DNA from: Qipengyuania sp. ABI-127-1
GTDB lineage: Bacteria; Pseudomonadota; Alphaproteobacteria; Sphingomonadales; Sphingomonadaceae
Direction of reading: 5' to 3'
Assembly: GCA_022953095.1 (NCBI GenBank)
Contig: JALJCR010000001.1
Coordinates: 1,336,501 to 1,400,500, forward strand
DNA: 64,000 nucleotides
Below are positions 30,417-38,836 of the stretch, one piece after another. Made by a program: the position numbers and the translations under genes. Position 1 is the stretch's first letter; each line of letters starts with the position of its first letter. The notes beneath the pieces are model-generated. The model worked only from the letters and a program-made list of their open reading frames with translations. It was not told the DNA's origin and ran no database searches.

Positions 30417-31277
30417 ATGACCATTCTCGTATTTGGCAGGACAGGGCAGGTAGCGCGAGAATTGCAGGCGCTCGCGCCGGTAGTCGCATTGAGCCGCGAG
30501 GAGGCAGGCCTTGCCACGCCGGGAGCTTGCGCTGCCGCGATCGAGCGACATTCACCAACGGCGGTTATCAATGCCGCAGCTTATACCGCAGTCGACCGGG
30601 CAGAGGACGAGGAGGGATTGGCCACTCAGGTGAACGGCTTTGCCCCTGCCGAAATGGCGAAAGCCTGTGCCAAGAGGGACACACCATTTGTACACCTGTC
30701 TACGGACTACGTTTTCGACGGCAGCGGTGATGCAGCTTGGCGTCCGGATGATGGCACTGCGCCTATCTCCGCCTATGGGCGCGGCAAGCTGGCGGGTGAG
30801 CAGGGCGTGGTGGCTGCCGGAGGACGTTATGCGATCCTGCGCACCTCCTGGGTGTTCTCGGCCCATGGGCAGAACTTCGTGAAGACCATGTTGCGGCTGG
30901 GGGCCGAGCGCGGCCAGTTGCGCGTCGTTGCAGACCAGATCGGCGGTCCAACACCCGCCGCGGCCATCGCGCAAGCCTGCCTCACGATCGCGGGTCAACT
31001 CGCGAATGGCCCGGCAAAGGCGGGAACTTACCATTTCAGCGGCGCTCCAGATGCATCATGGGCTGATTTCGCCCGTGCGATCTTTGCCCAAGCCGGGCTG
31101 GTGTGCGAAGTAGTGGATATCGGTACAACAGATTATCCAACGCCTGCTCGTCGCCCTGCCAATTCACGGCTCGATTGCAGCGCTACCGAGTCTACATTCG
31201 GTATCGCCAGACCTGATTGGCAGGCCGGCCTGGCGGCGGTCCTCAAACAGATCAAACAGAAGGATACAGATAAGTAA
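30417..31277 (+). CDS. rfbD: dTDP-4-dehydrorhamnose reductase
   Basis: The last step to dTDP-L-rhamnose, 286 residues. FGRTGQVARELQ is the nucleotide-binding loop; NAAAYTAVDRAED, LSTDYVFDG, and SAYGRGKLAGE with the catalytic Tyr and Lys are in order. Its TAA shares one base with the rfbA start. Confidence 0.96.
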   Translation: MTILVFGRTGQVARELQALAPVVALSREEAGLATPGACAAAIERHSPTAVINAAAYTAVDRAEDEEGLATQVNGFAPAEMAKACAKRDTPFVHLSTDYVFDGSGDAAWRPDDGTAPISAYGRGKLAGEQGVVAAGGRYAILRTSWVFSAHGQNFVKTMLRLGAERGQLRVVADQIGGPTPAAAIAQACLTIAGQLANGPAKAGTYHFSGAPDASWADFARAIFAQAGLVCEVVDIGTTDYPTPARRPANSRLDCSATESTFGIARPDWQAGLAAVLKQIKQKDTDK

Positions 31278-32146
31278 TGCAGCGTAAGGGCATCATCCTG
31301 GCCGGGGGCTCCGGCACACGGCTCTACCCGGTGACCATTGGTCTCTCGAAGCAGCTCTTGCCGATCTATGACAAGCCGATGATCTACTATCCGCTCAGCG
31401 TTCTGATGTTGGCGGGAATTCGCGAGATCGCGGTAATCACGACGCCGGAAGACCAGGCACAGTTCATTCGCACCCTCGGCGATGGCAGCCAGTGGGGCAT
31501 CAGTCTGACTTATATCGAACAACCCAGCCCCGATGGGCTAGCGCAGGCCTATTTGCTTGCGGAAGAGTTTCTGGCGGGCGCGCCATCGGCCATGGTGCTG
31601 GGCGACAATCTCTTTTTCGGCCACGGCCTGCCCGAACTGTTGATCGAGGCGGCAGCGCGCAGCGAAGGCGGCACGGTATTCGGCTATCGTGTTGCCGATC
31701 CGGAACGCTATGGCGTGGTCGATTTTGCCGAGGACGGCTCAGTCCGTTCGATCGTCGAAAAGCCGGAAGTGCCAGCCTCCAACTTTGCTGTGACCGGCCT
31801 CTATTTCCTCGATGGCTCGGCTCCGCAGCGGGCGGCACGGGTCAAGCCATCGCCGCGAGGCGAGCTTGAGATTACTACTCTGCTCGAAAGCTATCTGGCT
31901 GATGACGTGCTGCAGGTAAGCCTGATGGGGCGGGGGTATGCCTGGCTCGACACTGGCACGCATGGCAGCCTGCTTGATGCAGGTAATTTCGTGCGCACGC
32001 TGGAGGAACGGCAAGGCTTACAGACCGGCAGTCCGGACGAGATTGCCTATGGTCAATGTTGGATATCCAGTGAGCAATTGGCTAAGCGCGCAACTGTGTT
32101 TGGCAAGAACGCCTACGGTCATTACCTGGAGCAGTTACTTGGGTAG
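31277..32146 (+). CDS. rfbA: Glucose-1-phosphate thymidylyltransferase
   Basis: Makes dTDP-glucose, the first step of the rhamnose pathway. The 289-residue product begins with the nucleotidyltransferase signature ILAGGSGTRLYPVT and has KPMIYYPLS, VLGDNLFFGHG and FVEKP-type IVEKPEVP, then the GYAWLDTGTH motif. The operon order rfbC-B-D-A is complete and tightly packed. Confidence 0.97.
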   Translation: MQRKGIILAGGSGTRLYPVTIGLSKQLLPIYDKPMIYYPLSVLMLAGIREIAVITTPEDQAQFIRTLGDGSQWGISLTYIEQPSPDGLAQAYLLAEEFLAGAPSAMVLGDNLFFGHGLPELLIEAAARSEGGTVFGYRVADPERYGVVDFAEDGSVRSIVEKPEVPASNFAVTGLYFLDGSAPQRAARVKPSPRGELEITTLLESYLADDVLQVSLMGRGYAWLDTGTHGSLLDAGNFVRTLEERQGLQTGSPDEIAYGQCWISSEQLAKRATVFGKNAYGHYLEQLLG

Positions 32147-32174
32147 AGCAATACAGCGCCACACAGCTATCAGA

Positions 32175-32264
32175 CTCAGACGTTGTTCTCGGCCTTTTCA
32201 AGATAGCACCCGAGCACATTCACAGACTTCCAGCCGTCTGCACTTATGATGGCGGCCACGGCGA
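32175..32264 (-). pseudogene. Remnant of a tyrosine-recombinase 3' end
   Basis: Read on the minus strand this codes AAIISADGWKSVNVLGCYL and then EKAENNV, clearly related to the C-terminus of the intact integrase at 38837 (AAIMRAGGWKSVNVLARYL). By hand alignment 71 of 90 bases match. The residue before the end is a TGA stop where the intact gene has Trp. The conserved block that holds the catalytic Tyr region is kept, but the rest of the gene is absent. It sits between rfbA and the next gene. Confidence 0.8.
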
Positions 32265-32287
32265 CCTATGCGAATTCGGGAAGCGCA

Positions 32288-32668
32288 GTGATCAAACTTT
32301 TCGCTTCGGCAAGCAAAATTACCACAGTTCAAGCTATATTCGTAGATCGGTCTGACATTTTGGCGCTGCTTCAACGCTGGAAACCCCAATTGCTGCAAGG
32401 GCGCCTGCTGCGCTATGCGATCGCGGTCGTGGTGACCGCAGTGGCGGCCTATTTCGTCACCGAAGGCGTAGCGGGTGTCTTGCCCGCGCGGTGGCCTATG
32501 TTGCTACGCCTCGCGCTCGCCGGGGTGGCCATCCTACTTGCATGTCTCCCCATTCTGGTGTTCCTTTTCGCGGCGCTCGGGATTCCCCCCGGCGCAGCCT
32601 TGGCCGAAGTGCCAGGCAGAACCATGCCCCAACGCCCCGCGACCAGCGATAGTGTGCCAAATGGCTGA
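32288..32668 (+). CDS. Small membrane protein of unknown function
   Basis: A 126-residue protein (from the GTG at 32288) with two hydrophobic helices, about AIAVVVTAVAAYFVTEGVA and LALAGVAILLACLPILVFL, and a Pro-rich tail. An upstream ATG at 32246 lies inside the integrase remnant and is unlikely; the GTG has GGGAAG seven bases before it. No family is recognised. Its stop overlaps the next glycosyltransferase start, so it is expressed with the module. Confidence 0.5.
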   Translation: MIKLFASASKITTVQAIFVDRSDILALLQRWKPQLLQGRLLRYAIAVVVTAVAAYFVTEGVAGVLPARWPMLLRLALAGVAILLACLPILVFLFAALGIPPGAALAEVPGRTMPQRPATSDSVPNG

Positions 32669-33800
32669 TATGAAGGGAGCAAGATTTCTGCTAGTTGGCG
32701 CCTTCGCCCGTTCGCTGGTCCTGTTTCGGGGCCCGTTGCTTGAAAGCCTTGTCGCAAGTGGCTGGGAGGTGCACGCAGCGGCGAATGCCCTCGAGGAAGA
32801 TTCCGAAACACTTGCTGGCCTGTCGGCGCTCGAGGTGACGCCGCATACGCTCCCGATCGAGCGCACCGGAATGAACGTCGCGGCCGACCTCAAGACACTT
32901 CGTGCCATGGTCCGGCTGTTCCGCCGTATCAGGCCGCAGGCCATGCTGGCCTATACCATCAAGCCGGTGGTCTGGGGGTTGATCGCAGGCTGGATGGCTG
33001 GAGTGCCCCGCCGCTATGCCCTGATTACCGGGCTTGGCTATGCCTTCACTGGTGAAGCGACGGGCAAGCGTGGTGTGATCCGCGCGATTGCGCGGAGTCT
33101 TTATCGTGTCGCATTGTCCCGCTCGCATGGGATCTTCTTCCAGAATCCTGACGATGCCGCGCTGTTCGCGGAGCTTGATCTGCTTCCCGCGGGCGTTCCG
33201 GTGACGATCGTCGACGGCTCCGGGGTCGATCTTCGCCACTACCAGCCCCAGCCATTGCGCCAGCAGCCGCTGCGCTTCCTGCTGATCGCCCGCTTGCTGG
33301 GTGACAAGGGCATCCGTGAATATGCTGCAGCCGCAGCGATGATCCGCGAGCGGCATCCCGATGTTGAGTTCCATCTGGTCGGCGGGACGGACCCGAACCC
33401 TAACGGAATCAGCCTCGACGAGCTGAGCGCGTGGCAAAACGATGGCACAATTATCTATCATGGCGAGCAATCGGACGTGCGCCCCTTCCTCGCAGATTGT
33501 CACGTCTACGTGCTTCCGAGCTACCGCGAAGGGACGCCGCGAACCGTTTTGGAAGCTATGGCCACGGGCAGGGCAATTATTACCACAGATGCGCCAGGGT
33601 GCCGCGAAACGGTGAACCCGGGCGTCAATGGTCTTCTAATCCCCCCACGCGAAACTGAACCCTTGGTCTCGGCGATGCAATCCTTTATCGATAATCCCGC
33701 CCAGGTTAAAACAATGGCAGATGCAGCTCTTTCTCTGGTCAGAGATCGCTACGCTGCGGAGAAAGTTGCGGCAAGGATGCTTTCCGCGATAGACGCATGA
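32661..33800 (+). CDS. GT4 glycosyltransferase (PglA/WbpX-like)
   Basis: A 379-residue GT-B glycosyltransferase. It has GPLLESLVASGWEV at the N-terminus, ITGLGYAFTG in the acceptor domain, and LLIARLLGDKGIREYAAAA plus PSYREGTPRTVLEAMATG (E-x7-E) in the donor domain. This resembles enzymes that add a GalNAc or GlcNAc to a bacillosamine-type primer, which fits the pgl-like genes that follow. ATGs at 32661 and 32670 are both possible. Confidence 0.88.
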   Translation: MADMKGARFLLVGAFARSLVLFRGPLLESLVASGWEVHAAANALEEDSETLAGLSALEVTPHTLPIERTGMNVAADLKTLRAMVRLFRRIRPQAMLAYTIKPVVWGLIAGWMAGVPRRYALITGLGYAFTGEATGKRGVIRAIARSLYRVALSRSHGIFFQNPDDAALFAELDLLPAGVPVTIVDGSGVDLRHYQPQPLRQQPLRFLLIARLLGDKGIREYAAAAAMIRERHPDVEFHLVGGTDPNPNGISLDELSAWQNDGTIIYHGEQSDVRPFLADCHVYVLPSYREGTPRTVLEAMATGRAIITTDAPGCRETVNPGVNGLLIPPRETEPLVSAMQSFIDNPAQVKTMADAALSLVRDRYAAEKVAARMLSAIDA

Positions 33801-33814
33801 GCGAAGGTTGAACC

Positions 33815-34414
33815 ATGCTGGTAAAGCGCCTGTTTGATTGCTGCGTTGCGATTTTGGTTCTCATCCTGTTCGCGCTCCCGATGCTTGGTGTCGCGCTGAT
33901 GGTGCGTAGCAAGCTTGGTTCACCGGTGCTTTTCACGCAAACGAGGCCGGGACTGCACGGCAAGCCATTCAGGATGCTGAAGTTCAGAACTATGCTGGAC
34001 GCGGTTGACGAAAACGGTGATCCGCTTCCTGACGAGAAGCGACTGACCTCGTTCGGGCGGTTTCTTCGATCGACCTCGCTCGATGAGCTTCCTGGCCTGC
34101 TCAACGTGCTGATGGGGGATATGAGTCTGGTTGGGCCGCGTCCGCTTTTGATGGATTACTTGCCGCTCTACTCGCCTGAGCAAGCTCGTCGACATGAAGT
34201 GCGTCCGGGAATTACTGGCTGGGCTCAGGTAAACGGACGCAATGCCCTGTCTTGGCCAGAGAAATTCGCGCTGGATGTGTGGTACGTGGACAATCGGTCG
34301 ATGTGGTTGGACCTGAAGATTATGTGGCTCACTGCGGTCAAGGTGGTGCAGCGGGAAGGGATCAGCTCCGCGGGTGAGGCGACCATGCCGCGCTTCATGG
34401 GAGAAACCCAGTGA
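33815..34414 (+). CDS. PglC-like phosphoglycosyltransferase
   Basis: A 199-residue monotopic phosphoglycosyltransferase: one re-entrant N-terminal helix (LVLILFALPMLGVALMV), FTQTRPGLHGKPF, KFRTM, the catalytic Asp-Glu in STSLDELPGLL, and GDMSLVGPRPLL. It lacks the extra membrane domain of WcaJ, and its short length is that of PglC, which transfers di-N-acetylbacillosamine-1-phosphate to undecaprenyl phosphate. It overlaps the acetyltransferase by four bases. Confidence 0.9.
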   Translation: MLVKRLFDCCVAILVLILFALPMLGVALMVRSKLGSPVLFTQTRPGLHGKPFRMLKFRTMLDAVDENGDPLPDEKRLTSFGRFLRSTSLDELPGLLNVLMGDMSLVGPRPLLMDYLPLYSPEQARRHEVRPGITGWAQVNGRNALSWPEKFALDVWYVDNRSMWLDLKIMWLTAVKVVQREGISSAGEATMPRFMGETQ

Positions 34415-35052
34415 AACTGGTCGGGATTTACGGCGCTTCTGGCCACGGCCGTGAAGTGATGGGGATGCTGGCGAAAAGACCATCAGCCGATATCGCCTTT
34501 GTATTCATCGATGATAACGCAGTTCAGAAGACGGTCAACAATCGCCCTTGTCTTGATTGGGATTCGTTTTTGGCAGCGCCAACCCAAAGCAAGGAGACCG
34601 TGCTTGCAATTGGCGACGGAAGAGCGCGCGAGCGGCTTGCGGCAAAATGCAAGGCAGCGGGCATTGGCTTTATGCCAGCCCATGCGCAAAGCGCTGTAAT
34701 ACTTGAAGAAGTCGAACTAGGCGAAGGTTCGGTGCTCTGCCCCTTTTCCATGGTCACCTCAAACGTGATAATCGGGCGACAGTTCCATGCCAACTACTAT
34801 TCGCAGGTGTCCCATGATTGCGTCATCGGCGATTTTGTCACCCTTGCTCCGGGCGCGAGATGCAATGGCAACGTCGTTATCGAAGACCGCGCCTATATTG
34901 GCAGTGGTGCCATCCTGCGTCAGGGCAAGCCAGGTGATCCATTGGTGATCGGTGAGGGTGCTGTTGTAGGCATGGGAGCCGTGGTGACCAAGAGCGTCCC
35001 TGCAGGAATCACCGTTGTCGGCAACCCGGCGCGGCCACTGGAGAAAAAGTGA
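34411..35052 (+). CDS. PglD-like sugar O/N-acyltransferase
   Basis: A 213-residue acetyltransferase. The N-terminal Rossmann-like region (GIYGASGHGREV) binds the UDP-sugar and the rest is a left-handed beta-helix of hexapeptide repeats with the catalytic His in QVSHDCVIGDF. This is the PglD/NeuD layout; PglD acetylates the 4-amine to give UDP-di-N-acetylbacillosamine. It uses a GTG start overlapping the preceding stop. Confidence 0.9.
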   Translation: MKLVGIYGASGHGREVMGMLAKRPSADIAFVFIDDNAVQKTVNNRPCLDWDSFLAAPTQSKETVLAIGDGRARERLAAKCKAAGIGFMPAHAQSAVILEEVELGEGSVLCPFSMVTSNVIIGRQFHANYYSQVSHDCVIGDFVTLAPGARCNGNVVIEDRAYIGSGAILRQGKPGDPLVIGEGAVVGMGAVVTKSVPAGITVVGNPARPLEKK

Positions 35053-35055
35053 ACC

Positions 35056-36189
35056 ATGCGAATCTGGCTTTCACGCCCGCATATGTCGGGACGCGAGGAA
35101 GCGCACGTAGCGCAAGCCTTTGCGTCGAACTTCGTTGCACCGCTAGGGCCACAACTTGATGCCTTTGAAAACAAGGTATCGCAATATCTTGGCGGCGGCT
35201 TGCATTGTGTGGGCCTTTCGTCCGGTTCGGCCGCACTCCATCTCGCCTTGAGGATCGCCGGTGTCGGGCCGGGCGACGAGGTGTGGGTCTCCTCCATGAC
35301 CTTTGCTGGTGGGATATTCCCGGTGAATTATCTTGGAGCAAAGCCGCGCTTCTTCGACCTTGATAAAGATAGTTGGACGGTAGATGTAAACATACTTGCA
35401 GAACAACTCGAGATTGCTGCGAGCGAAAGCAGGCTGCCAAAAGCGATTGTGCCAACCGACCTTTACGGTCAGAGCGTTGACCTTGATCCGCTCGAAGCTC
35501 TTGCTGCGCAATACGGCATTAGCCTGATTGTGGACTCTGCCGAAAGTCTTGGCGCATCATACAAAGAAGGGCGGATGGCGGGAACCGGTGGCGATGCGGC
35601 CATTCTTTCCTTCAACGGCAACAAGATCATTACCACCTCGGGCGGCGGAATGCTTGTTACTAGACACAAGGCCTGGGCCGATGAGGCCCGCTTTTTGGCG
35701 ACGCAGGCGCGAGATCCGGCGCCACACTACGAGCACTCTACTTTCGGTTACAACTACCGCCTTTCCAACATTTGTGCGGCCATTGGTCTAGGGCAAATGG
35801 AAGTCGTTGATGACCGTGTTTCGCGGCGCCGGGCGATTTTTGACCGATACCGCGATGCGCTCATAAGGCCTGGAATTTCATTTATGCCTGAGCCAGATGG
35901 CCTGCGTTCAACACATTGGCTTACAGCGTTTGCTATCGATCCCAATCAAGTTGGCGTATCGCGCGAAGACATTCGCCTGATGCTGCTCGAGCATGAGATA
36001 GAATCGCGCCCATTGTGGAAGCCCATGCACATGCAGCCGCTCTATGCTGGCACGGCGTATCATGGTTCTGGCGTGGACGAGCGATTGTTCTCCCAAGGCC
36101 TGTGCCTTCCGTCGGGAAGTGACATGTCGGATGATCAACAGGACGAGGTGATTGGCCGAATTCTTCAGCTTCTCGATTCTGCAAACTGA
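35056..36189 (+). CDS. PglE-like DegT/DnrJ/EryC1 aminotransferase
   Basis: A 377-residue PLP-dependent sugar aminotransferase. SSGSAALHLALRIAG, VIVDSAESLG-type LIVDSAESLGASY, and the PLP lysine in SFNGNKIITTSGGGM are visible, then the YNYRLSNICAAIGLGQ motif. This fits PglE, which aminates UDP-4-keto-6-deoxy-GlcNAc. It follows PglC and PglD in the same order as in Campylobacter-type pathways. Confidence 0.92.
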   Translation: MRIWLSRPHMSGREEAHVAQAFASNFVAPLGPQLDAFENKVSQYLGGGLHCVGLSSGSAALHLALRIAGVGPGDEVWVSSMTFAGGIFPVNYLGAKPRFFDLDKDSWTVDVNILAEQLEIAASESRLPKAIVPTDLYGQSVDLDPLEALAAQYGISLIVDSAESLGASYKEGRMAGTGGDAAILSFNGNKIITTSGGGMLVTRHKAWADEARFLATQARDPAPHYEHSTFGYNYRLSNICAAIGLGQMEVVDDRVSRRRAIFDRYRDALIRPGISFMPEPDGLRSTHWLTAFAIDPNQVGVSREDIRLMLLEHEIESRPLWKPMHMQPLYAGTAYHGSGVDERLFSQGLCLPSGSDMSDDQQDEVIGRILQLLDSAN

Positions 36190-36208
36190 ACTATCTTGTA
36201 GATTTGAA

Positions 36209-36233
36209 GAGAATGGGCCTCGTCACCATTCTC
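36209..36233. terminator. Hairpin between convergent pglE-like and NUDIX genes
   Basis: GAGAATGG pairs with CCATTCTC around a nine-base loop and overlaps the NUDIX stop codon. Neither side has a good T-run, so termination function is uncertain. Confidence 0.35.
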
Positions 36234-36702
36234 GACTGACTTCTAACTGGGTGGTAATCTCTTGCAACCGCCGCTTGGTCCCTTGATCTATGTTCTTTGG
36301 CAATTCCCCAAGGCTGAAGAAACCGGCCTCTGCAATTTCTAAACTATTCGATCTGAGCGGTGCGTCGCCTCGAGTGTCGCACAAGTAGACCAGAACATGA
36401 TCATGGTTGCCGACGGATCTATTGAAGAAGATACCATGAAGCTTTGACACCCCAACGACTTTCAGGCCCGTCTCTTGTTCGAGTTCTCTTGCAAGAGCCT
36501 CCTCGGCCGTTTCGTGGGGCTCGACTCCCCCACCAGGGAAGTGCCAACCTGATGTATACGTATGTCGAACGAGCAAAAATTTCCCGTCTTCTGACTGCAC
36601 AACGGCACGGACCCCGATGGTCAAGCCGCGCTGAACGCGAAAGGCAAGGTGGAGTATTTTACTCCAAAGGCTTGAGGTCAGGCCTTTGCCTTGGCCGATC
36701 AT
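36223..36702 (-). CDS. NUDIX hydrolase
   Basis: A 159-residue NUDIX protein with the box GGVEPHETAEEALARELEQETGL (broken here only by Q for E in the second half), within residues about 60-85. It would cleave a nucleoside diphosphate linked to another moiety. The ATG at 36702 overlaps the stop of the PglF-like gene as ATGA, so it is coupled to it. Its substrate may be a nucleotide sugar, but that is an inference from position. Confidence 0.85.
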   Translation of the reverse strand: MIGQGKGLTSSLWSKILHLAFRVQRGLTIGVRAVVQSEDGKFLLVRHTYTSGWHFPGGGVEPHETAEEALARELEQETGLKVVGVSKLHGIFFNRSVGNHDHVLVYLCDTRGDAPLRSNSLEIAEAGFFSLGELPKNIDQGTKRRLQEITTQLEVSREW

Positions 36703-38663
36703 CGATTGGCTGCCGTTTCTTCCATCTTCGTATCTCTCGGCTGCGCAGTCTGCGAGGCTTTCCAAACCAGGTCTGAGAGTTCGCGCTCAAGTGGTGTGTA
36801 TTCAAGCGGCAAGTCGAGCAATATCGCGTATATCTCTGGAAGATCGAATGCCTTGCATGCCGCCAGTAATTTCTCGAGAATAGGGAGAAGTTCGTCGGAC
36901 GACATGGCAACTTCTGTGGCTGCCATCACGCGGGGGTGTTCTGTCGGCTCAGGCTTGTTCCCGATCAAGAGCTCCTCGTAGAGCTTCTCCCCTTTCCTTA
37001 GGCCAGTAAAGCATATCGGGATGTCACCCTTTTCAGGAATGACCTCGTCAGGGTGGTCGATAAAGTATGGGGTAAGCCCATGCAGCTTTACCATGGTTTC
37101 TGCCAATTCTGCGATCTTCACTGGCTCCCCCATGTCCAGCACGAAGACATCACCTCCGTTAGCCATTGCCCCTGCCTGGATCACAAGTTGAGATGCTTCT
37201 GGAATAGTCATGAAATAGCGGTTGATTTCCGGATGCGTCACAGTCACCGGACCACCTGCCTCGATTTGTGACCGGAAGCGTGGGATGACCGAGCCAGACG
37301 ATCCTAAGACATTCCCAAATCGAACCATTGAGAAAGTTGTATTGGGCTCATCCCGTGCCAGTGCCTGGCAGATGAGCTCGGCAATTCGCTTGGTGGCCCC
37401 CATGACGTTGGTCGGCCGAACTGCCTTGTCGGTTGAAATCAAGATGAAGCTGCTGACGTTGTTATCTCGCGCCAGCCTGGCAATCGTAAGGGTGCCGAAT
37501 ACGTTGTTTCGGATTCCTTCGACGACGTTCTCCTCGACAAGGGGAACATGCTTATACGCTGCTGCGTGGTAGATCGTTTCGACTTGGAAAGCCTGAATTG
37601 CTGCCTCCAGCCTCTTGGCGTTCTGCACTGAACCCAGGACCGGAATAATCTGCGCCGAAGATCTGGAATGCTGCGCTATCTCTCGAAGTTCAGCCTCAAT
37701 TGAGTAGAGGGCAAATTCAGAAATTTCATAGAGGATCAGGGCTTTAGGGTTCTGCGCGATAATTTGACGGCAGAGCTCGCCGCCAATAGATCCGCCTGCG
37801 CCGGTAACCATGACGACTTGGCCGTCAATGTTCTGTTTAAGGAGCTCCTCGTTGGGTGCAACGGGATCCCGACCAAGCAGATCCTCAGCGCTCACATTGC
37901 GTAGTTCGGAAATCTTGGCCTTGCCGCTGATAATGTCAGAAAGGCCAGGGATGGTCTTTACTTCAAGGTTCATTCCTTCAAGCCATGCGAAGATTTCCCG
38001 TCGGCGGGTGTGACTAAGATTGGGCATTGCAAGCAGCACAACCTCTAAAGCGGAGTTGTCGGCTAATCGTTCAATCACAGCAGGTGGATGAACCGGGAGC
38101 CCACTGATCGTCAGGCCTTGGAGATGGCTGTCATCATCGACGAAAGCAATTGGAGCATAATCTCGCCCATGAAAGAGCGAGTTGAGCAATTCGAGTCCAG
38201 CTTCCCCGGCCCCGTAAATCACGACAGGTTTCTTCGAGATCTGCATTGGAGCACGAAAAATCTGGCGCACCACAAAACGCATACCTGCAACGGTCAGTAA
38301 TAGCAGCAATCCGGAAATTATGGGGACCGAACGCGGGATGCCTGCTGTAAGAAGGGCGTTACTGATGAAGAGAGCTGTCGCAAAGGCTGCTATGCCTTGG
38401 ACGATAGAGGTTAGAATCTTTCCGGTCACAAAACGCACAAGCGTGCGGTAAAGCCCGGACAGCCAAAACGTCACAATCCCAACGATTGTTGAGATTATGA
38501 AAGGCAGCCAGATCTTCAGATTGGAGAGGAAATCGAGACTTTCGAGCCTGATTGCCATGGCGGCAAGGAAGCAGGCGAGTATCAGCCCAGTGTCGACGAT
38601 GATTTGAAGCGCTACTTTGTACTTCCGGCCAAGCGTGGAAAGTTGCCTGATGTTACCAATCAT
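36699..38663 (-). CDS. PglF/WbpM/CapD-like UDP-GlcNAc 4,6-dehydratase
   Basis: A 654-residue inner-membrane protein. Four N-terminal helices are followed by a first Rossmann domain (VIYGAGEAGLELL) and a second SDR domain with VTGAGGSIGGELCRQI, AAAYKHVPLVEEN, STDKAVRPTNVMGATKR and RFGNVLGSSGSVIP. The Met for Tyr in the MGATK triad is normal for this dehydratase family. It would make UDP-4-keto-6-deoxy-GlcNAc for the PglE/PglD pair that lies convergent to it. Confidence 0.93.
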   Translation of the reverse strand: MIGNIRQLSTLGRKYKVALQIIVDTGLILACFLAAMAIRLESLDFLSNLKIWLPFIISTIVGIVTFWLSGLYRTLVRFVTGKILTSIVQGIAAFATALFISNALLTAGIPRSVPIISGLLLLLTVAGMRFVVRQIFRAPMQISKKPVVIYGAGEAGLELLNSLFHGRDYAPIAFVDDDSHLQGLTISGLPVHPPAVIERLADNSALEVVLLAMPNLSHTRRREIFAWLEGMNLEVKTIPGLSDIISGKAKISELRNVSAEDLLGRDPVAPNEELLKQNIDGQVVMVTGAGGSIGGELCRQIIAQNPKALILYEISEFALYSIEAELREIAQHSRSSAQIIPVLGSVQNAKRLEAAIQAFQVETIYHAAAYKHVPLVEENVVEGIRNNVFGTLTIARLARDNNVSSFILISTDKAVRPTNVMGATKRIAELICQALARDEPNTTFSMVRFGNVLGSSGSVIPRFRSQIEAGGPVTVTHPEINRYFMTIPEASQLVIQAGAMANGGDVFVLDMGEPVKIAELAETMVKLHGLTPYFIDHPDEVIPEKGDIPICFTGLRKGEKLYEELLIGNKPEPTEHPRVMAATEVAMSSDELLPILEKLLAACKAFDLPEIYAILLDLPLEYTPLERELSDLVWKASQTAQPRDTKMEETAANR

Positions 38664-38836
38664 TCGAACTGTTCCGTACTTATCTCACCTACCAAGCGTT
38701 GGCGCTCGGTACGGCAACCGAGCTACATGCGCAACTCAATCGGACCCAAAAGGGGACGCGGCCTCTTGAAAGATGGTCAGCGAATCACCCTCTGCCCGAA
38801 CATCTTATTGATGTGAGCTCATAATCGCCGAATGAT

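Noticed and set aside
31170-31190. CGGTAGCGCTG on the minus strand, resembling ops
   Set aside because: It lies antisense within the rfbD coding region, matches the core poorly, and cannot be in a leader of any gene here.
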